Of a DNA stretch of 64,000 bases, positions 26,413 to 36,051 are shown one piece after another. The notes below the pieces were generated by a model that did not search any database, was not told where the DNA came from, and saw nothing but the letters and a program-made list of their open reading frames with translations. Source of the DNA: Methanosarcina sp. (GTDB taxonomy: Archaea > Halobacteriota > Methanosarcinia > Methanosarcinales > Methanosarcinaceae); NCBI RefSeq assembly GCF_028693135.1, contig NZ_JAQUVZ010000010.1:62001-126000 (forward strand). Direction: 5' to 3'. The translations under genes and the position numbers were made by a program. Position 1 is the stretch's first letter. Each line of letters opens with the position of its first letter.

Positions 26413-27195
26413 TCAGTACTCTTTTTTATCATTTTCTTCAATTACCCTGACAAAATGCCTTTCTGAAAGGTCTTCTTTTCCGGACCAGAAGATTGCTTTA
26501 TGGTATTTCCATACTTTTGGGTCAAACTCGAGAATCCCAACGTGGAGAATTAGTTCAAGCAGGAACCAGTAAGCTGCAGCTAGGTGAATCAGACGGATAA
26601 GGCCCAATGCAGATACACTCAGATAAGGTGCGAAGTATCCGGCAATGGAAATGATCCACTGAGCCACAGGAAGCCCTAAAAGAGCCCAGTTAAGGTTGTA
26701 AAGCACAATCCCTGTGACAGCGATAAGGAAGATTGCCGTGCTTTCGATAATGATAAGGAGCTTGAGCATGGGGTGTAGTTTTGTTATGTAATGCCCTTCT
26801 TTTACATCATATACGGTAAATGCCGGATACCTGCTCCTGCCAAAGAAATTAAGGATAATTTCCTTCAGGTTTTTTGCATCCTCAGCCCCAAAAATGTAGC
26901 TTTCAAAAAAATGATTGAGCCGGCCCTTAATACTGCATTCCGTTCCCGGACACGAAAAGAGATTATACGGGACCAGAATCCAGTTTGCGACCAGGAAAAA
27001 CGGGACTGCAATCATATGAAGGGCGCGGGCTGTATCAAAATCCATAAAGTCCCATCCGAGATAGATTTTAAGCCCTGTGACAATTAGAATCAACATGGCA
27101 AGCAGGTGGACAAGGTGTGTCACCCGTTCAAGCAACGTATAGCGCTCAACGATAAGACTGTCCTCAATACCTGGATTTTCTGTCTGTCCAACCAT
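26413..27195 (-). CDS. vhxC: Hydrogenase-linked cytochrome b subunit, second operon
   Basis: A 260-residue membrane cytochrome b that anchors the NiFe hydrogenase and passes electrons to methanophenazine. About five helices are visible, with haem-ligand histidines in [21 protein letters not shown], and AAYWFLLELILHVGILEF, and the conserved ending [16 protein letters not shown]. The start is the ATG at 27195, placed after GGTGAGGAT; a longer open frame overlapping vhxA is not needed. It is the third gene of G-A-C. It is clearly homologous to, but diverged from, the 31133-31945 protein. It would be called vhoC in M. mazei naming. Confidence 0.9.
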   Translation of the reverse strand: MVGQTENPGIEDSLIVERYTLLERVTHLVHLLAMLILIVTGLKIYLGWDFMDFDTARALHMIAVPFFLVANWILVPYNLFSCPGTECSIKGRLNHFFESYIFGAEDAKNLKEIILNFFGRSRYPAFTVYDVKEGHYITKLHPMLKLLIIIESTAIFLIAVTGIVLYNLNWALLGLPVAQWIISIAGYFAPYLSVSALGLIRLIHLAAAYWFLLELILHVGILEFDPKVWKYHKAIFWSGKEDLSERHFVRVIEENDKKEY

Positions 27196-27211
27196 ATCCT
27201 CACCCCCCGGG

Positions 27212-28999
27212 TCAGACCACCCTGAACTGTCCTTTTTGCTGCCCTTTAAGGTCAATAGCATGAATCGCACAGGCAAGACAGGGATCGTAAGACCTGGAGG
27301 TGTGAAGGATACTCAGAGGGTTTGTATAATCCACTCCAAGCGCGTTTCCCGCAGCCGAAATCTTAGAGCCCAAAAGAGCCTGTTCCACAGGGCCGGGGAC
27401 TCCAGCGGAGTTTCGTGGAGCCAGGTTCCAGGTACTCGGCACCACAGCCTGATAGAGCGTAACTTTTGAATTCGGCCCTGTTTTAATCCAGTGCCCGAGA
27501 GCACCCCTCGGAGCTTCCCAGAGCCCCATGCCTTCCGAATCCTTTGCCATTGAAAGGTCGGTGGGAACCGCAAATGTTCCATTGGGGTTCAAATCCTCAG
27601 CCAACCATTTAATGAGTTCGGAGGACACCACCAGGATCTCCTGCATCCGAGCAAGCATGCGCAGGTAGGTATTGGTAACAGGGTAACCCTTTTCCCGGAA
27701 CAGGTCCGCAAGGCCTGTGATAAGAGGATCTTTCATGACAAGCATGCGGGAAAGAGGCCCGACCTCACAGGGAATCCCATCGTAATGAGGGGCTTTTATC
27801 CAGGAATACCGGCTTTCAACCCCCCTGGAATACTCGATTTCATCGGGCTCAGGTTCCGGCTGAGTAGTCCCTTCAAAAGGGTACCTGTCAGACTCGGAAT
27901 CCACGTAGAAGGAATGGGCAATACTCTCAGTAATTTTGCTGTGATCAAACTTCTGAAACTCAAGATTTCCGTTCAGAAAACCCGGAGGAATGACCCTGGA
28001 ATCGGGAGGGCATGTAGGGTCATACCCATCTCCGAGTTCAGGCTTGAAGAAAAGCCCGTAAACAAGGTAACCAATCTTTGAAGGATCATTGTACCCTCCT
28101 ATCCGGTCAAGTTTCATACTCACCGGGAGCCCCAGGACTTCCTCACCTACGAGCTCAGAGCCGAAAGCCGCATACAGAGGGACATCACCCCAGCCTGCTG
28201 CATAGGAAAAGTCATTTGAGACAAGAGAAGCATCCACAAGCTCCTGCAGGCGATCAACCACGAAACCTACGGCTTTTTGCGGGGAAGAGGCAAACCGGGT
28301 GTTTTCGATCCAGGTCTCGGGGGAAACTCCAAGAGCGAGGTTCTCGACAAAATCCATAAATTTCCAGTAATAAGCTGCAAGCTGCCCGATGTCTGCAACG
28401 GTGGGTCCGTAGGTCACACCTCCAACATGCGCAGCGACAGAATGGGGCATCTTTGCCCCAAAGAGGGAAATGGCCTCATGCAGCCGCCGCTTTTCCCCAA
28501 GTGCAGCTATGTACCCTCTTCCAGCCGGGATGTTAACTCCGTCGAGCCTGTAACTGATGGGGGCAAACCTTCCGAGCAGCTCTTTCCAGACAGCTTTTCC
28601 AGTATCCCCGTAGTTTTCTAAAAGGGTCCTATATGCGGGGTTTGCAAGATCCGGGCCCCAGAGAACGTAGATGTGAGTTGCATGACTGGCTATGAGGTTC
28701 AAAGACTGGTGGATGTTGCGCATTACAAGAGCGTCCTTAGGAACTGCATCCTCAACCCCGAAGAGCTGATCAAGAGCATTTGCCGCTGCAATGGAGTGGG
28801 AAGTCGGGCAGACCCCGCAGATCCTCTGGGTGAGGAGGGCAGCATCCCTGGGGTCCTGATTCTGCAGGAAGCGTTCAAAGCCCCTGAGCATGAGCCCCAT
28901 ACTCTGGGCTTCGGTAACTATCCCTTCCTCATTGACCTGGGTAGTAATTCTGTAGTGCCCTTCAATCCTGGTAAGTTGATCAACAGTAACTTCGACCAT
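27212..28999 (-). CDS. vhxA: NiFe hydrogenase large subunit, second operon
   Basis: A 595-residue catalytic subunit of a methanophenazine-reducing (Vho/Vht-type) NiFe hydrogenase. The nickel ligands are present: [11 protein letters not shown] near the N-terminus and DPCLACAIH near the C-terminus, with the peptide [15 protein letters not shown] after His that a maturation protease removes. RIEGH is also kept. It is roughly 60-65 percent identical to the VhtA at 31961-33748 by eye. Start follows directly on the vhxG stop. It is probably exported with VhxG by the Tat route. All expected catalytic residues remain, so it is not obviously dead. Confidence 0.93.
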   Translation of the reverse strand: MVEVTVDQLTRIEGHYRITTQVNEEGIVTEAQSMGLMLRGFERFLQNQDPRDAALLTQRICGVCPTSHSIAAANALDQLFGVEDAVPKDALVMRNIHQSLNLIASHATHIYVLWGPDLANPAYRTLLENYGDTGKAVWKELLGRFAPISYRLDGVNIPAGRGYIAALGEKRRLHEAISLFGAKMPHSVAAHVGGVTYGPTVADIGQLAAYYWKFMDFVENLALGVSPETWIENTRFASSPQKAVGFVVDRLQELVDASLVSNDFSYAAGWGDVPLYAAFGSELVGEEVLGLPVSMKLDRIGGYNDPSKIGYLVYGLFFKPELGDGYDPTCPPDSRVIPPGFLNGNLEFQKFDHSKITESIAHSFYVDSESDRYPFEGTTQPEPEPDEIEYSRGVESRYSWIKAPHYDGIPCEVGPLSRMLVMKDPLITGLADLFREKGYPVTNTYLRMLARMQEILVVSSELIKWLAEDLNPNGTFAVPTDLSMAKDSEGMGLWEAPRGALGHWIKTGPNSKVTLYQAVVPSTWNLAPRNSAGVPGPVEQALLGSKISAAGNALGVDYTNPLSILHTSRSYDPCLACAIHAIDLKGQQKGQFRVV

Positions 29000-30310
29000 T
29001 TACTCCTCCCCCTGGTCTTTTTTTGCGTCCTCACTTTTTTCTTCAGGCTTTTCTTCAGGCTTTTCTTCAAGCTTTTCTTCAAGCTTTTCTTCAGGCTTTT
29101 CTTCAGGCTTTTCCTCAAGCTTTTCTTCAAGCTTTTCTTCAGGCTTTTCGTCCTTCCCTTCATGTTTGTCTTTAATAGCAGTTCTCCGGATGGCATGGGC
29201 GCCTGCTGCAAGCAGAGAGGCTCCTATGGCAACTTTTGCGACGGTATCAATATTGGTGCCTACAATCCCCACGTCTTCAATTTCCTGGAAGAAGGGGCGT
29301 GAACTGTCAGGAAAACCCGGAGAGACACAGGAAATACAGGGAGACCCTGACTGAGGGCAGAGGCTGTGATAACCATTCCAGCGGCGGATAGCACAGTCTG
29401 CATGGGTGTATGGAGCTTTGCACCCCAGTTTCCAGAGGCACTTTGGGCCGCTGACCATAGTGTCAAACTCCCCTTTGTCATAGTAGCCTCTCCTCGGGCA
29501 GTTGTCGTGGATGACATGGTCCGGAGGGAAAAAGACCTTCGGACGCAGCCATTTGTCAAGCACGTAAGGTAAGTCATCAGGAACCTTGATTTTCCCGAGC
29601 ACAACTGCGGCAAGAGTAAGGAGCATCCAATCAGGATGGGGGGGACACCCATTAATGTTGATTACCGGTTTTTCAAGCCCGTATCCCGTTAGGATTCCCC
29701 TGTCCCGGTCCTCCATAGTAAAGGCTACCCCCCGGAAGTCCATAAGGTCCCGGATCTCGCTGTCTGCTGCATTAACTCCACCATTGGTTGCACACTGCCC
29801 CACAGCCACGATGAAAGCAGCATTTTCCGCAGCCCTCCGGAAAATCTCCTTGTAGGTCTTTCCCCCCAGGAAGCAGTACTTGCCAGTGCCTTTCGGCCCG
29901 TTAGCAATCGCTCCTTCGGCAACAAGGATGTACCCTTTTTCTGCAATCACTTCTTCAAAAAGGATCTCGGAATTAAGTTCAGAAGTGCCTTCCATTTTTC
30001 CGTCCACGTAAATACCCTGCTGGCCGAGCAGGACTTCATGGTACGCAAGCCTGAGGTTAAGTCGAGAGAAGGCCTGAAGCACGTCAGGCTCACCCCCGTT
30101 CAATAGAGAGATGGAACAGCCAGTACATTCCCCGCCGTGGACCCAGACAATCCTGGTCTCCGCAAATTCAAGAGCCTGTACAATGTCGCCTCGATAGGTT
30201 TGCAAAAACAAAGATGCCCCAAGAGCCCCAACGGCTTTGAGAAACGTACGCCTATCCATCTTCATGAAATCCAGATTCTTGAATCTATCAAGATTTCTTT
30301 CCCCAATCAT
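29000..30310 (-). CDS. vhxG: NiFe hydrogenase small subunit with KPEEK repeat tail, second operon
   Basis: A 436-residue iron-sulfur subunit. A Tat signal (DRRTFLKAVGALGASLF) is near the N-terminus. The proximal-cluster CTGC lies in GGECTGCSISLL, and further Cys/His ligands follow (CPRRGYYDKG, CLWKLGCKAPYTHADC, CPQSGSPCISC). After a C-terminal hydrophobic helix (IDTVAKVAIGASLLAAGAHA), it carries about 55 residues of KPEEK/KLEEK repeats, absent from VhtG. The tail should lie on the cytoplasmic side. It starts the G-A-C operon; the stop abuts the vhxA start. Confidence 0.92.
   Translation of the reverse strand: MIGERNLDRFKNLDFMKMDRRTFLKAVGALGASLFLQTYRGDIVQALEFAETRIVWVHGGECTGCSISLLNGGEPDVLQAFSRLNLRLAYHEVLLGQQGIYVDGKMEGTSELNSEILFEEVIAEKGYILVAEGAIANGPKGTGKYCFLGGKTYKEIFRRAAENAAFIVAVGQCATNGGVNAADSEIRDLMDFRGVAFTMEDRDRGILTGYGLEKPVININGCPPHPDWMLLTLAAVVLGKIKVPDDLPYVLDKWLRPKVFFPPDHVIHDNCPRRGYYDKGEFDTMVSGPKCLWKLGCKAPYTHADCAIRRWNGYHSLCPQSGSPCISCVSPGFPDSSRPFFQEIEDVGIVGTNIDTVAKVAIGASLLAAGAHAIRRTAIKDKHEGKDEKPEEKLEEKLEEKPEEKPEEKLEEKLEEKPEEKPEEKSEDAKKDQGEE
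29022..29160 (-). repeat. Tandem KPEEK/KLEEK coding repeat in vhxG
   Basis: A 15-base unit, CTTCAGGCTTTTCTT or CTTCAAGCTTTTCTT on the plus strand, is repeated about nine times. One strand is almost all pyrimidine, the other purine. It encodes alternating KPEEK and KLEEK. Such arrays change copy number by slippage in whole codons. Confidence 0.85.
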
Positions 30311-30547
30311 TCCACAGCCTCATGTAGAAATAGAATAATTTAGTGCGAAAGATAGTAGATAATATATTATTAATAGAAGACCCAATTGATAAAAAAGTAA
30401 CTCAAAAAATAAGTACTCTATCATTGATAAGTTGATATTTTCCTGGAAACCCCCTGAGAATAGTATTCTGCCCCTCGTAAAAGGAAAGGTGCTGCAGAAA
30501 AAAAAAACAGAAAGAAGAATTGAAAAAACAGAAAGAAGAATAAAAAT
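30311..30547. promoter_or_regulatory. Gap between vhtD and vhxG, promoter of the second hydrogenase operon
   Basis: About 237 bases lie between the end of vhtD and the start of vhxG, both leftward. AT-rich TATA-like sequence (AATATATTATTAAT) occurs at 30361-30375, about 50-65 bases upstream of the vhxG start, so vhxGAC likely has its own promoter. An A-rich homopolymer tract lies at 30498-30510. Confidence 0.4.
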
Positions 30548-31033
30548 TCAGATAAGTTCAGAGATTTCTTCCCTTATCAGCTTTATTGCTTCATTTACAG
30601 CCTTAAGGACTTCAGGACTTATATCCCGGGAGAATTCAGTAGCTAATTCTCCAATTTCGATTCCTATAACCACAATTTCCGGAAGGGACTGTATCTGCTC
30701 CCCAATTCTCAACACATCGGTAATTGTGAGGTCGTGAACTGAGACCAGGGTGTGCGGCTCAGTACCCTTTATCAGGTCCCTGCCTTCAATGCGATGAACC
30801 GAACCTGCCCGACTGCCTGTCAGGACTGCATCGACTATTATAACTTTTTTCGCACCGTCAAGCAGGTTCAGGAGGTCAAGCCCGCAGACCCCGGCATCCA
30901 GTATATCGAGGCCTTCAAGCCCTTCAAGTTCCGTTTTTTTAAGAGCTTCGATAACTTTCAAACCGATGCCATCATCACCCATAAGAGGGCTTCCGCAGCC
31001 CAGTATCCGGACAGGAGCATTTAATATAGACAT
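30548..31033 (-). CDS. vhtD: Hydrogenase maturation protease
   Basis: A 161-residue HycI/HyaD-type endopeptidase that cuts the C-terminal peptide from the hydrogenase large subunit after nickel insertion. Motifs are GCGSPLMGDDGIG at 12-24 with the nickel-sensing Asp, DAGVCGLDLL, and SVHDLTITDVL with the conserved His. It is the fourth gene of vhtGACD. The second operon has no copy, so this enzyme probably processes both large subunits. Confidence 0.92.
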   Translation of the reverse strand: MSILNAPVRILGCGSPLMGDDGIGLKVIEALKKTELEGLEGLDILDAGVCGLDLLNLLDGAKKVIIVDAVLTGSRAGSVHRIEGRDLIKGTEPHTLVSVHDLTITDVLRIGEQIQSLPEIVVIGIEIGELATEFSRDISPEVLKAVNEAIKLIREEISELI

Positions 31034-31132
31034 ATTTTCACGTTACGAAGTTGAACATCTGTTTTTCATTCATTTCTAGCATTTTTCTATGCCTATATTA
31101 CATTTTTCCCGGACTTTGGAATTCTCTTAACA

Positions 31133-31945
31133 TTAATCTTTTACGACTTCAGAAGGCGTATCGGACGATTCGTGCCAGATTTCACTGTCAGAAAGTTGTT
31201 TTGGTTTGGGTTTAACGATTTCTGCGTAGCGGGAATCTGAAAGATCCTCTTTTCCGGACCAGAAGATTGCCTTGTGGTACTTCCATACATGCGGGTTAAA
31301 CTCAAGGATACCCACATGGACAATCAGTTCAAAGACGAAAAAATAAGTCATGACCAGGTGGAGTGCCCTGTAAAACTGCAGGGAAGACATATTGAAAGCA
31401 GGTGCAACCAGGTCTCCTGCCGAAAGGATCCATGACCCTATAGGGAGCCCTAAGAGTGCCCAGTCAAGCCTGTAAATGACAATGCCTGAAACAGCGATCA
31501 CGAAGATAGCGGTGCCTTCGATTACAATAAGGATCTTCATTAAAGGGTGGAGTTTGGTCTTATAGTGTCCCGACACCTCGTCATAAATGGTGAATGCGGG
31601 GTACTCACCCTTTCCGAAGAAATTGAGAATTATTGCATTCAAGCGCTTTGCATCTTCAGGACCGAAAACATAATGGTCCATAAAATGTGCAATTTTTTCC
31701 TGAACCCCACCTTCGCTTACAGAGAAGATGTTGTATGGAATAAGGATCCAGTTCACTGCAAGCAGAGCAGGAACCGCGATCATGTGAAGGGCGCGGGCAT
31801 TGTGGAAACTCATAAAGTCCCAGCCAGCGTATATTTTAAACCCGGTTATGATGAGCACCAGCATTGCCACAGCATGGATGGTATGAGCCGTCCTGTCAAG
31901 GACGGTATAACGCTCAACAACCATCGGGTTGTCTTTGGGTTTCAT
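31133..31945 (-). CDS. vhtC: Hydrogenase cytochrome b subunit, VhtC
   Basis: A 270-residue membrane cytochrome b of the methanophenazine-linked hydrogenase. About five helices are visible. Haem-binding histidines lie in [21 protein letters not shown] and [20 protein letters not shown]. It shares [16 protein letters not shown] with VhxC. A charged C-terminal tail follows. The ATG is preceded by GGAGATGACCC. It is the third gene of vhtGACD. Confidence 0.93.
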   Translation of the reverse strand: MKPKDNPMVVERYTVLDRTAHTIHAVAMLVLIITGFKIYAGWDFMSFHNARALHMIAVPALLAVNWILIPYNIFSVSEGGVQEKIAHFMDHYVFGPEDAKRLNAIILNFFGKGEYPAFTIYDEVSGHYKTKLHPLMKILIVIEGTAIFVIAVSGIVIYRLDWALLGLPIGSWILSAGDLVAPAFNMSSLQFYRALHLVMTYFFVFELIVHVGILEFNPHVWKYHKAIFWSGKEDLSDSRYAEIVKPKPKQLSDSEIWHESSDTPSEVVKD

Positions 31946-31960
31946 TTATGGGTCATCTCC

Positions 31961-33748
31961 TTATACTATTCTCAAAGTACGTGGAGCGTTTTTCCCGGTG
32001 AGGTCGATGGTGTGAACTGCGCATGAAACACACGGGTCATAGGACCTACCGATATGAAGGATGTTAACAGGATTGGTGTAATTGACACCAAGAGCATTGT
32101 CTAAGGCATTGATCTTTGCCCCTATGAGAGACTGCTCAAGAGGCCCGGGTACGCCGGCGCTATCTCTAGGGGAAAGGTTCCATGTACTCGGAACCACGGG
32201 CTGGTAGTTGATAACCTTTGATTTGCTGTCGGTGGAGACCCAGTGTCCGAGAGCGCCGCGAGGAGCTTCCCAGAGGCCCATGCCTTCCGAACTCTTTGCC
32301 ATCGAAATATCGGTATCAACAGCAATCTTGCCATTAGGGTCGTAATCTACAGTTACCCACTTAAAGAGCTCGTTTGCGATAATGGCTGTTTCCTGGATAC
32401 GAGCCATCATTCTTGTGTAAACGTTAGCAGGAGAGTAACCGTTTTCTTTAAAGGCCAGTGCAAGTCCGGTCACAAGCGGCTCTTTAGCTGCAAGCATACG
32501 TGCAAGAGGCCCAACCTCACAGGGAGTTCCATCATATCTCGGAGCCTTACTCCAGGTGTACCTGCTCTCTGAACCCTTGTCAAAGCGGATTGCTTCAGGA
32601 TCAGTAAACGGATTGGTTTCACCTTTTGAGGGGTGGAGGTCAGCTGCGCCTTCATAGAAGGCGTGAGCAATACTTTCGGTAATCTTGCTTGCATCAAAAT
32701 TTTGATATTCGAGGCTTCCGGTCACAATGCCTGAAGTCAGGAAGCGGTCTCCTGCGGGGCTGTTAGGGTCATACCCGTCCCCATTTTCAGTATTGTAGAA
32801 CCCGCCATATGAAAGGAAGGCGATCTTTGAGGGATCACTGTATCCGCCGATTTTGTCGTGCTTAAGGCTTGCAGGAAGACCAAGCAGGGTTTCTCCCACA
32901 AGTTCGGAACCAAAGGCTGCATAGAACTCCGTATCTCCCCAGCCGGCTTCCCTGGAGAAGTCATTTGAGTCTACTGATTTGTCAACAAGACCTTTAAGGT
33001 GTTCAACCACGAAGCTTACGGCTTTCTGGGGGGAGCTTGCCTTGTAGGTGTTTTCAATCCAGGTCTCGAATGGAACCTTCAGAGTGTAGTTTGAGATAAA
33101 GTCCATTACCTGGAGGTAGTAAGAAGAAAGTTTGCCAATATCTGCCACATTCGGCTTGTAGGTATATCCACCCGGATAGGATGTGACCTGGTGGGGCATT
33201 TTTCCGCCGATAACTGCAACTGCTTCATGAAGACGTTTCTTTTCAGGAATTACTGCAAGGTAGGAGGATCCTACAGGCACCGATTGTCCATCAATCTTGT
33301 AGCTGATCGGGGCAAACCTGCCGACCATTTCTTTCCAGACTGCGTTTCCTGTTTCCCCGAGAGGGGTAAGGACATCACGATATGCAGGGTTTGCAAGGTC
33401 AGGACCCCAGAGTATGTATATGTGGGTTGCATGGCTTGCAAGGAAGTTTAGAGCCTGGTTGATGTTCCTTGCTACAAGTGCATCTTTTGGAACGGTATCA
33501 ACCACACCGAAGAGCTGGTCAAGGGCATTTGCCGCTGTAATTGAATGGGAAGTAGGACAGACCCCGCAGATTCTCTGGATAAGAAGGGCAGCATCCCTTG
33601 GATCCTGATTCTGCAGGATGCGTTCAAAGCCTCTGAACATGAGACAGGAGCTCCGGGCATCAGTTATGACGCCCTCTGCATTTACTTCAGTGGACAGGCG
33701 AAGGTGACCTTCAATTCTTGTTAAGGGGTCAACTGTAACGTTTACCAT
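31961..33748 (-). CDS. vhtA: NiFe hydrogenase large subunit, VhtA
   Basis: A 595-residue large subunit that oxidises hydrogen outside the membrane for methanophenazine reduction. Nickel ligands are in [11 protein letters not shown] and in DPCVSCAVH, followed by a 15-residue removable peptide ([16 protein letters not shown]). It is the same length as VhxA. The ATG follows GGAGAGTGAATAAAAA, eight bases after the vhtG stop. With VhtG it would be exported as a folded dimer by Tat. Confidence 0.95.
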   Translation of the reverse strand: MVNVTVDPLTRIEGHLRLSTEVNAEGVITDARSSCLMFRGFERILQNQDPRDAALLIQRICGVCPTSHSITAANALDQLFGVVDTVPKDALVARNINQALNFLASHATHIYILWGPDLANPAYRDVLTPLGETGNAVWKEMVGRFAPISYKIDGQSVPVGSSYLAVIPEKKRLHEAVAVIGGKMPHQVTSYPGGYTYKPNVADIGKLSSYYLQVMDFISNYTLKVPFETWIENTYKASSPQKAVSFVVEHLKGLVDKSVDSNDFSREAGWGDTEFYAAFGSELVGETLLGLPASLKHDKIGGYSDPSKIAFLSYGGFYNTENGDGYDPNSPAGDRFLTSGIVTGSLEYQNFDASKITESIAHAFYEGAADLHPSKGETNPFTDPEAIRFDKGSESRYTWSKAPRYDGTPCEVGPLARMLAAKEPLVTGLALAFKENGYSPANVYTRMMARIQETAIIANELFKWVTVDYDPNGKIAVDTDISMAKSSEGMGLWEAPRGALGHWVSTDSKSKVINYQPVVPSTWNLSPRDSAGVPGPLEQSLIGAKINALDNALGVNYTNPVNILHIGRSYDPCVSCAVHTIDLTGKNAPRTLRIV

Positions 33749-33755
33749 TTTTTAT

Positions 33756-34907
33756 TCACTCTCCTTTCATTCTCCGAACAGCATGCACTCCTGCAAGTAC
33801 GGTAGCAGCTCCGACTGCAGCTTTGGATAATGTGTCAATATTTGCCCCAAGAAGCACGCCCTTGTCTTCAGCTTCAACATAAAAAGGTCTTGCTGAGTCC
33901 GGGAAACCGGGTTCAACGCAGGCAATACAGGGGGAACCTGCCTGAGTACACATACTCACGGAACCATTCCAGCGGCGAATAGCACAGTCTGCGTGAGAGT
34001 AAGGAGCTTTACAGCCTAATTTCCAGAGGCATTTTTCTCCGCCAATCTGCTCATCGAACTCTCCACGGTCATAGTAACCGCGGCGAGGGCAGTTTTCATG
34101 CACTGTGTGGTCGGTGGGGAAAAAGACCGTAGGCCTTCCATACTGGTCAAGGATAGTCTCCAGGTCGTCGGGAATCTTAATCTTACCAAGAATTACCGCA
34201 CCTATGGTAAGGAGAATCCAGTCAGGGTGTGCAGGACAGCCAGGGATGTTAATTACTGGTTTGTGGATACCAAGCTCTGTGAGCATGCCTTTGGAACTGT
34301 TTTCCTTTGTAAAAGCCACTCCCCTGTAATCCGTAACCTCGGCAATGGCACTGTCTGCACAGGTGATTCCCCCATACGTGGCACAGGTCCCAACTGCCAG
34401 GATAGCATTGGCACGTGCTGCAGCTTTTCCAAAGAGCTCTTTGAAAGTCCTGTTCCCGATAACACAGTAGCGCCCCGAGCCGTCAGGCCCGTTTGCAATT
34501 GCGCCTTCCACGACAAGGATATAGTTGCCTTCTTCGATAAGTTCGTCAACGAGAAGCTCGGAATTCAGTTCAGAGGTGTTTACAGGCTCGCCATCGACAA
34601 ATAACCCCTGCTGGGCAAGGAGAGTCTCATGGTAAGCAAGGTTAACATTGAGTTTGCTGATTGCCTGAACAATATCAGGATTGCCTCCGTTTAAAATGGA
34701 TTCGGAACAGCCGGTGCACTCAGCACCGTGAAGCCAGATAATTTTAGTCTCTGCAAACTCAAGCGCACTTACGATCTCTGTTTTATATGTTCCAAGAAAT
34801 GTAGTTGCGCCAAACACGCCTACAGCCTTCATGAAAGTACGCCGGTCTAGTTTTAAAAAATCTAAACTATCCAGTGTATGAAGAAGATTTTTTATTCCAG
34901 TACTCAT
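33756..34907 (-). CDS. vhtG: NiFe hydrogenase small subunit, VhtG
   Basis: A 383-residue iron-sulfur subunit. The Tat signal DRRTFMKAVGVFGATTF starts near residue 21. Cluster ligands are in GAECTGCSESIL, CPRRGYYDRG, CLWKLGCKAPYSHADC and CTQAGSPCIACVEPGF. The protein ends with a hydrophobic helix and RRMKGE, without the repeat tail found in VhxG. I take the ATG at 34907 as start (MSTGIKNL); a TTG nine codons upstream is open but adds nothing conserved. First gene of vhtGACD. Confidence 0.94.
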   Translation of the reverse strand: MSTGIKNLLHTLDSLDFLKLDRRTFMKAVGVFGATTFLGTYKTEIVSALEFAETKIIWLHGAECTGCSESILNGGNPDIVQAISKLNVNLAYHETLLAQQGLFVDGEPVNTSELNSELLVDELIEEGNYILVVEGAIANGPDGSGRYCVIGNRTFKELFGKAAARANAILAVGTCATYGGITCADSAIAEVTDYRGVAFTKENSSKGMLTELGIHKPVINIPGCPAHPDWILLTIGAVILGKIKIPDDLETILDQYGRPTVFFPTDHTVHENCPRRGYYDRGEFDEQIGGEKCLWKLGCKAPYSHADCAIRRWNGSVSMCTQAGSPCIACVEPGFPDSARPFYVEAEDKGVLLGANIDTLSKAAVGAATVLAGVHAVRRMKGE

Positions 34908-35766
34908 CTCTACCACATCTTGTTTTTTACCCAAAATATATATATCAGAAAGAAAAATCCAATCTAATTTTGTTACAATTATATAATTGAGAATATAAAT
35001 ATAACAATAATATTTTCAAGGAGAGAATAGTATATAAGGTTTTTTACATGATAAAATAAATATATTAATGCGGTAGATATAGCCATTTTAATAATATAGA
35101 ATATATAATAATACGAGAATAATATGGCGGAATCAATTGTACGCCTTAACGTACGCCTTAGCATATGCAATAAATAGGTAAAAGACATATTCGAAGGACA
35201 AATTATCCCTAAAGAACACTAAAATACTTATCATCTCAGAGGGGTTTTGTAACCCAACAGTTAAAGATAAAATGTGAAAAATAAGACTGAAAATTTGATA
35301 TATTTATGATAAAATAGATAAAAATCAATACAAAATTAAGACGTATCCAGGGAAAACAAAAAATCATTTGCAAGGTATAGAGAAGGAATTTAATGATGTG
35401 GAGTACCCGCACAACAAGCCTAACTTTGAATTCAGCCCCTGTTAGGTCCCTGAAAGAACTGCATTTATTATACGCCCCAATTGTTCCTTGAAGATAAGAA
35501 AGCAAAGAAAGCGACTTAAAAGCATTTCCTGAGCAGGTTCTAGACTAAGAGAATCACCAATATACTTACTTTTATAAAGCCTGGGGATTTAGTTCCTGGC
35601 ATATTCCAGTATACCATACTAACCCTTGAAAATTTGAGTGTCAATTCAAATGGCAAGTAATCGCATTAAAGTCAGTCCTCTTAAAGGATTGTTCTCACTG
35701 AAAATTAGATCTCGTAATTATTAGATTCTAATAAGAAAAATAGGGATGAAAAACAGTAGAGGTAAC
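34908..35766. promoter_or_regulatory. Divergent control region between vht and hyp operons
   Basis: An 859-base AT-rich gap serves vhtG (leftward) and hypC (rightward). A TATA-like ATATATATAT tract lies at 34937-34946, close to vhtG. Two direct copies of GTACGCCTTA lie at 35139-35148 and 35151-35160, 12 bases apart, about 235 bases upstream of vhtG. A long AT-rich leader is therefore likely. Several small open frames are present but none has coding features. Confidence 0.45.
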
Positions 35767-36051
35767 ATGTGTATAGCTATTCCTGGCAAAATCAAAGCCA
35801 TCGTCAACGAAAACACTGCCACGGTTGATATGGGAGGGATCTGCAGAGATGTAAACATGGACCTGCTCGGAGGTGCCAGTGAATCTCTGCTCGGGAAATA
35901 TGTCCTTGTCCATGTAGGGTATGCAATATCCGAAATATCAAAAGAAGAGAGTGAAGAAACCATGCGTCTCCTCCGTCAGATATCAGGCCTTGAAGATTCG
36001 GAGATCTCTGAAAAGAGGAACTCCGAAGAAACGGACGCTGAGGGTTTATGA
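35767..36051 (+). CDS. hypC: Hydrogenase maturation factor HypC
   Basis: A 94-residue HypC/HupF chaperone that carries the Fe(CN)2CO group with HypD. It begins MCIAIPGK, with the essential Cys2, which fixes the start at the ATG 35767 after GAGGTAAC rather than at the ATG seven codons upstream. VDMGGICRDVNMDLL and YVLVHVGYAISEI are typical. The C-terminus (last 25 residues) is charged and not conserved. The stop overlaps the hypD start. Confidence 0.95.
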   Translation: MCIAIPGKIKAIVNENTATVDMGGICRDVNMDLLGGASESLLGKYVLVHVGYAISEISKEESEETMRLLRQISGLEDSEISEKRNSEETDAEGL

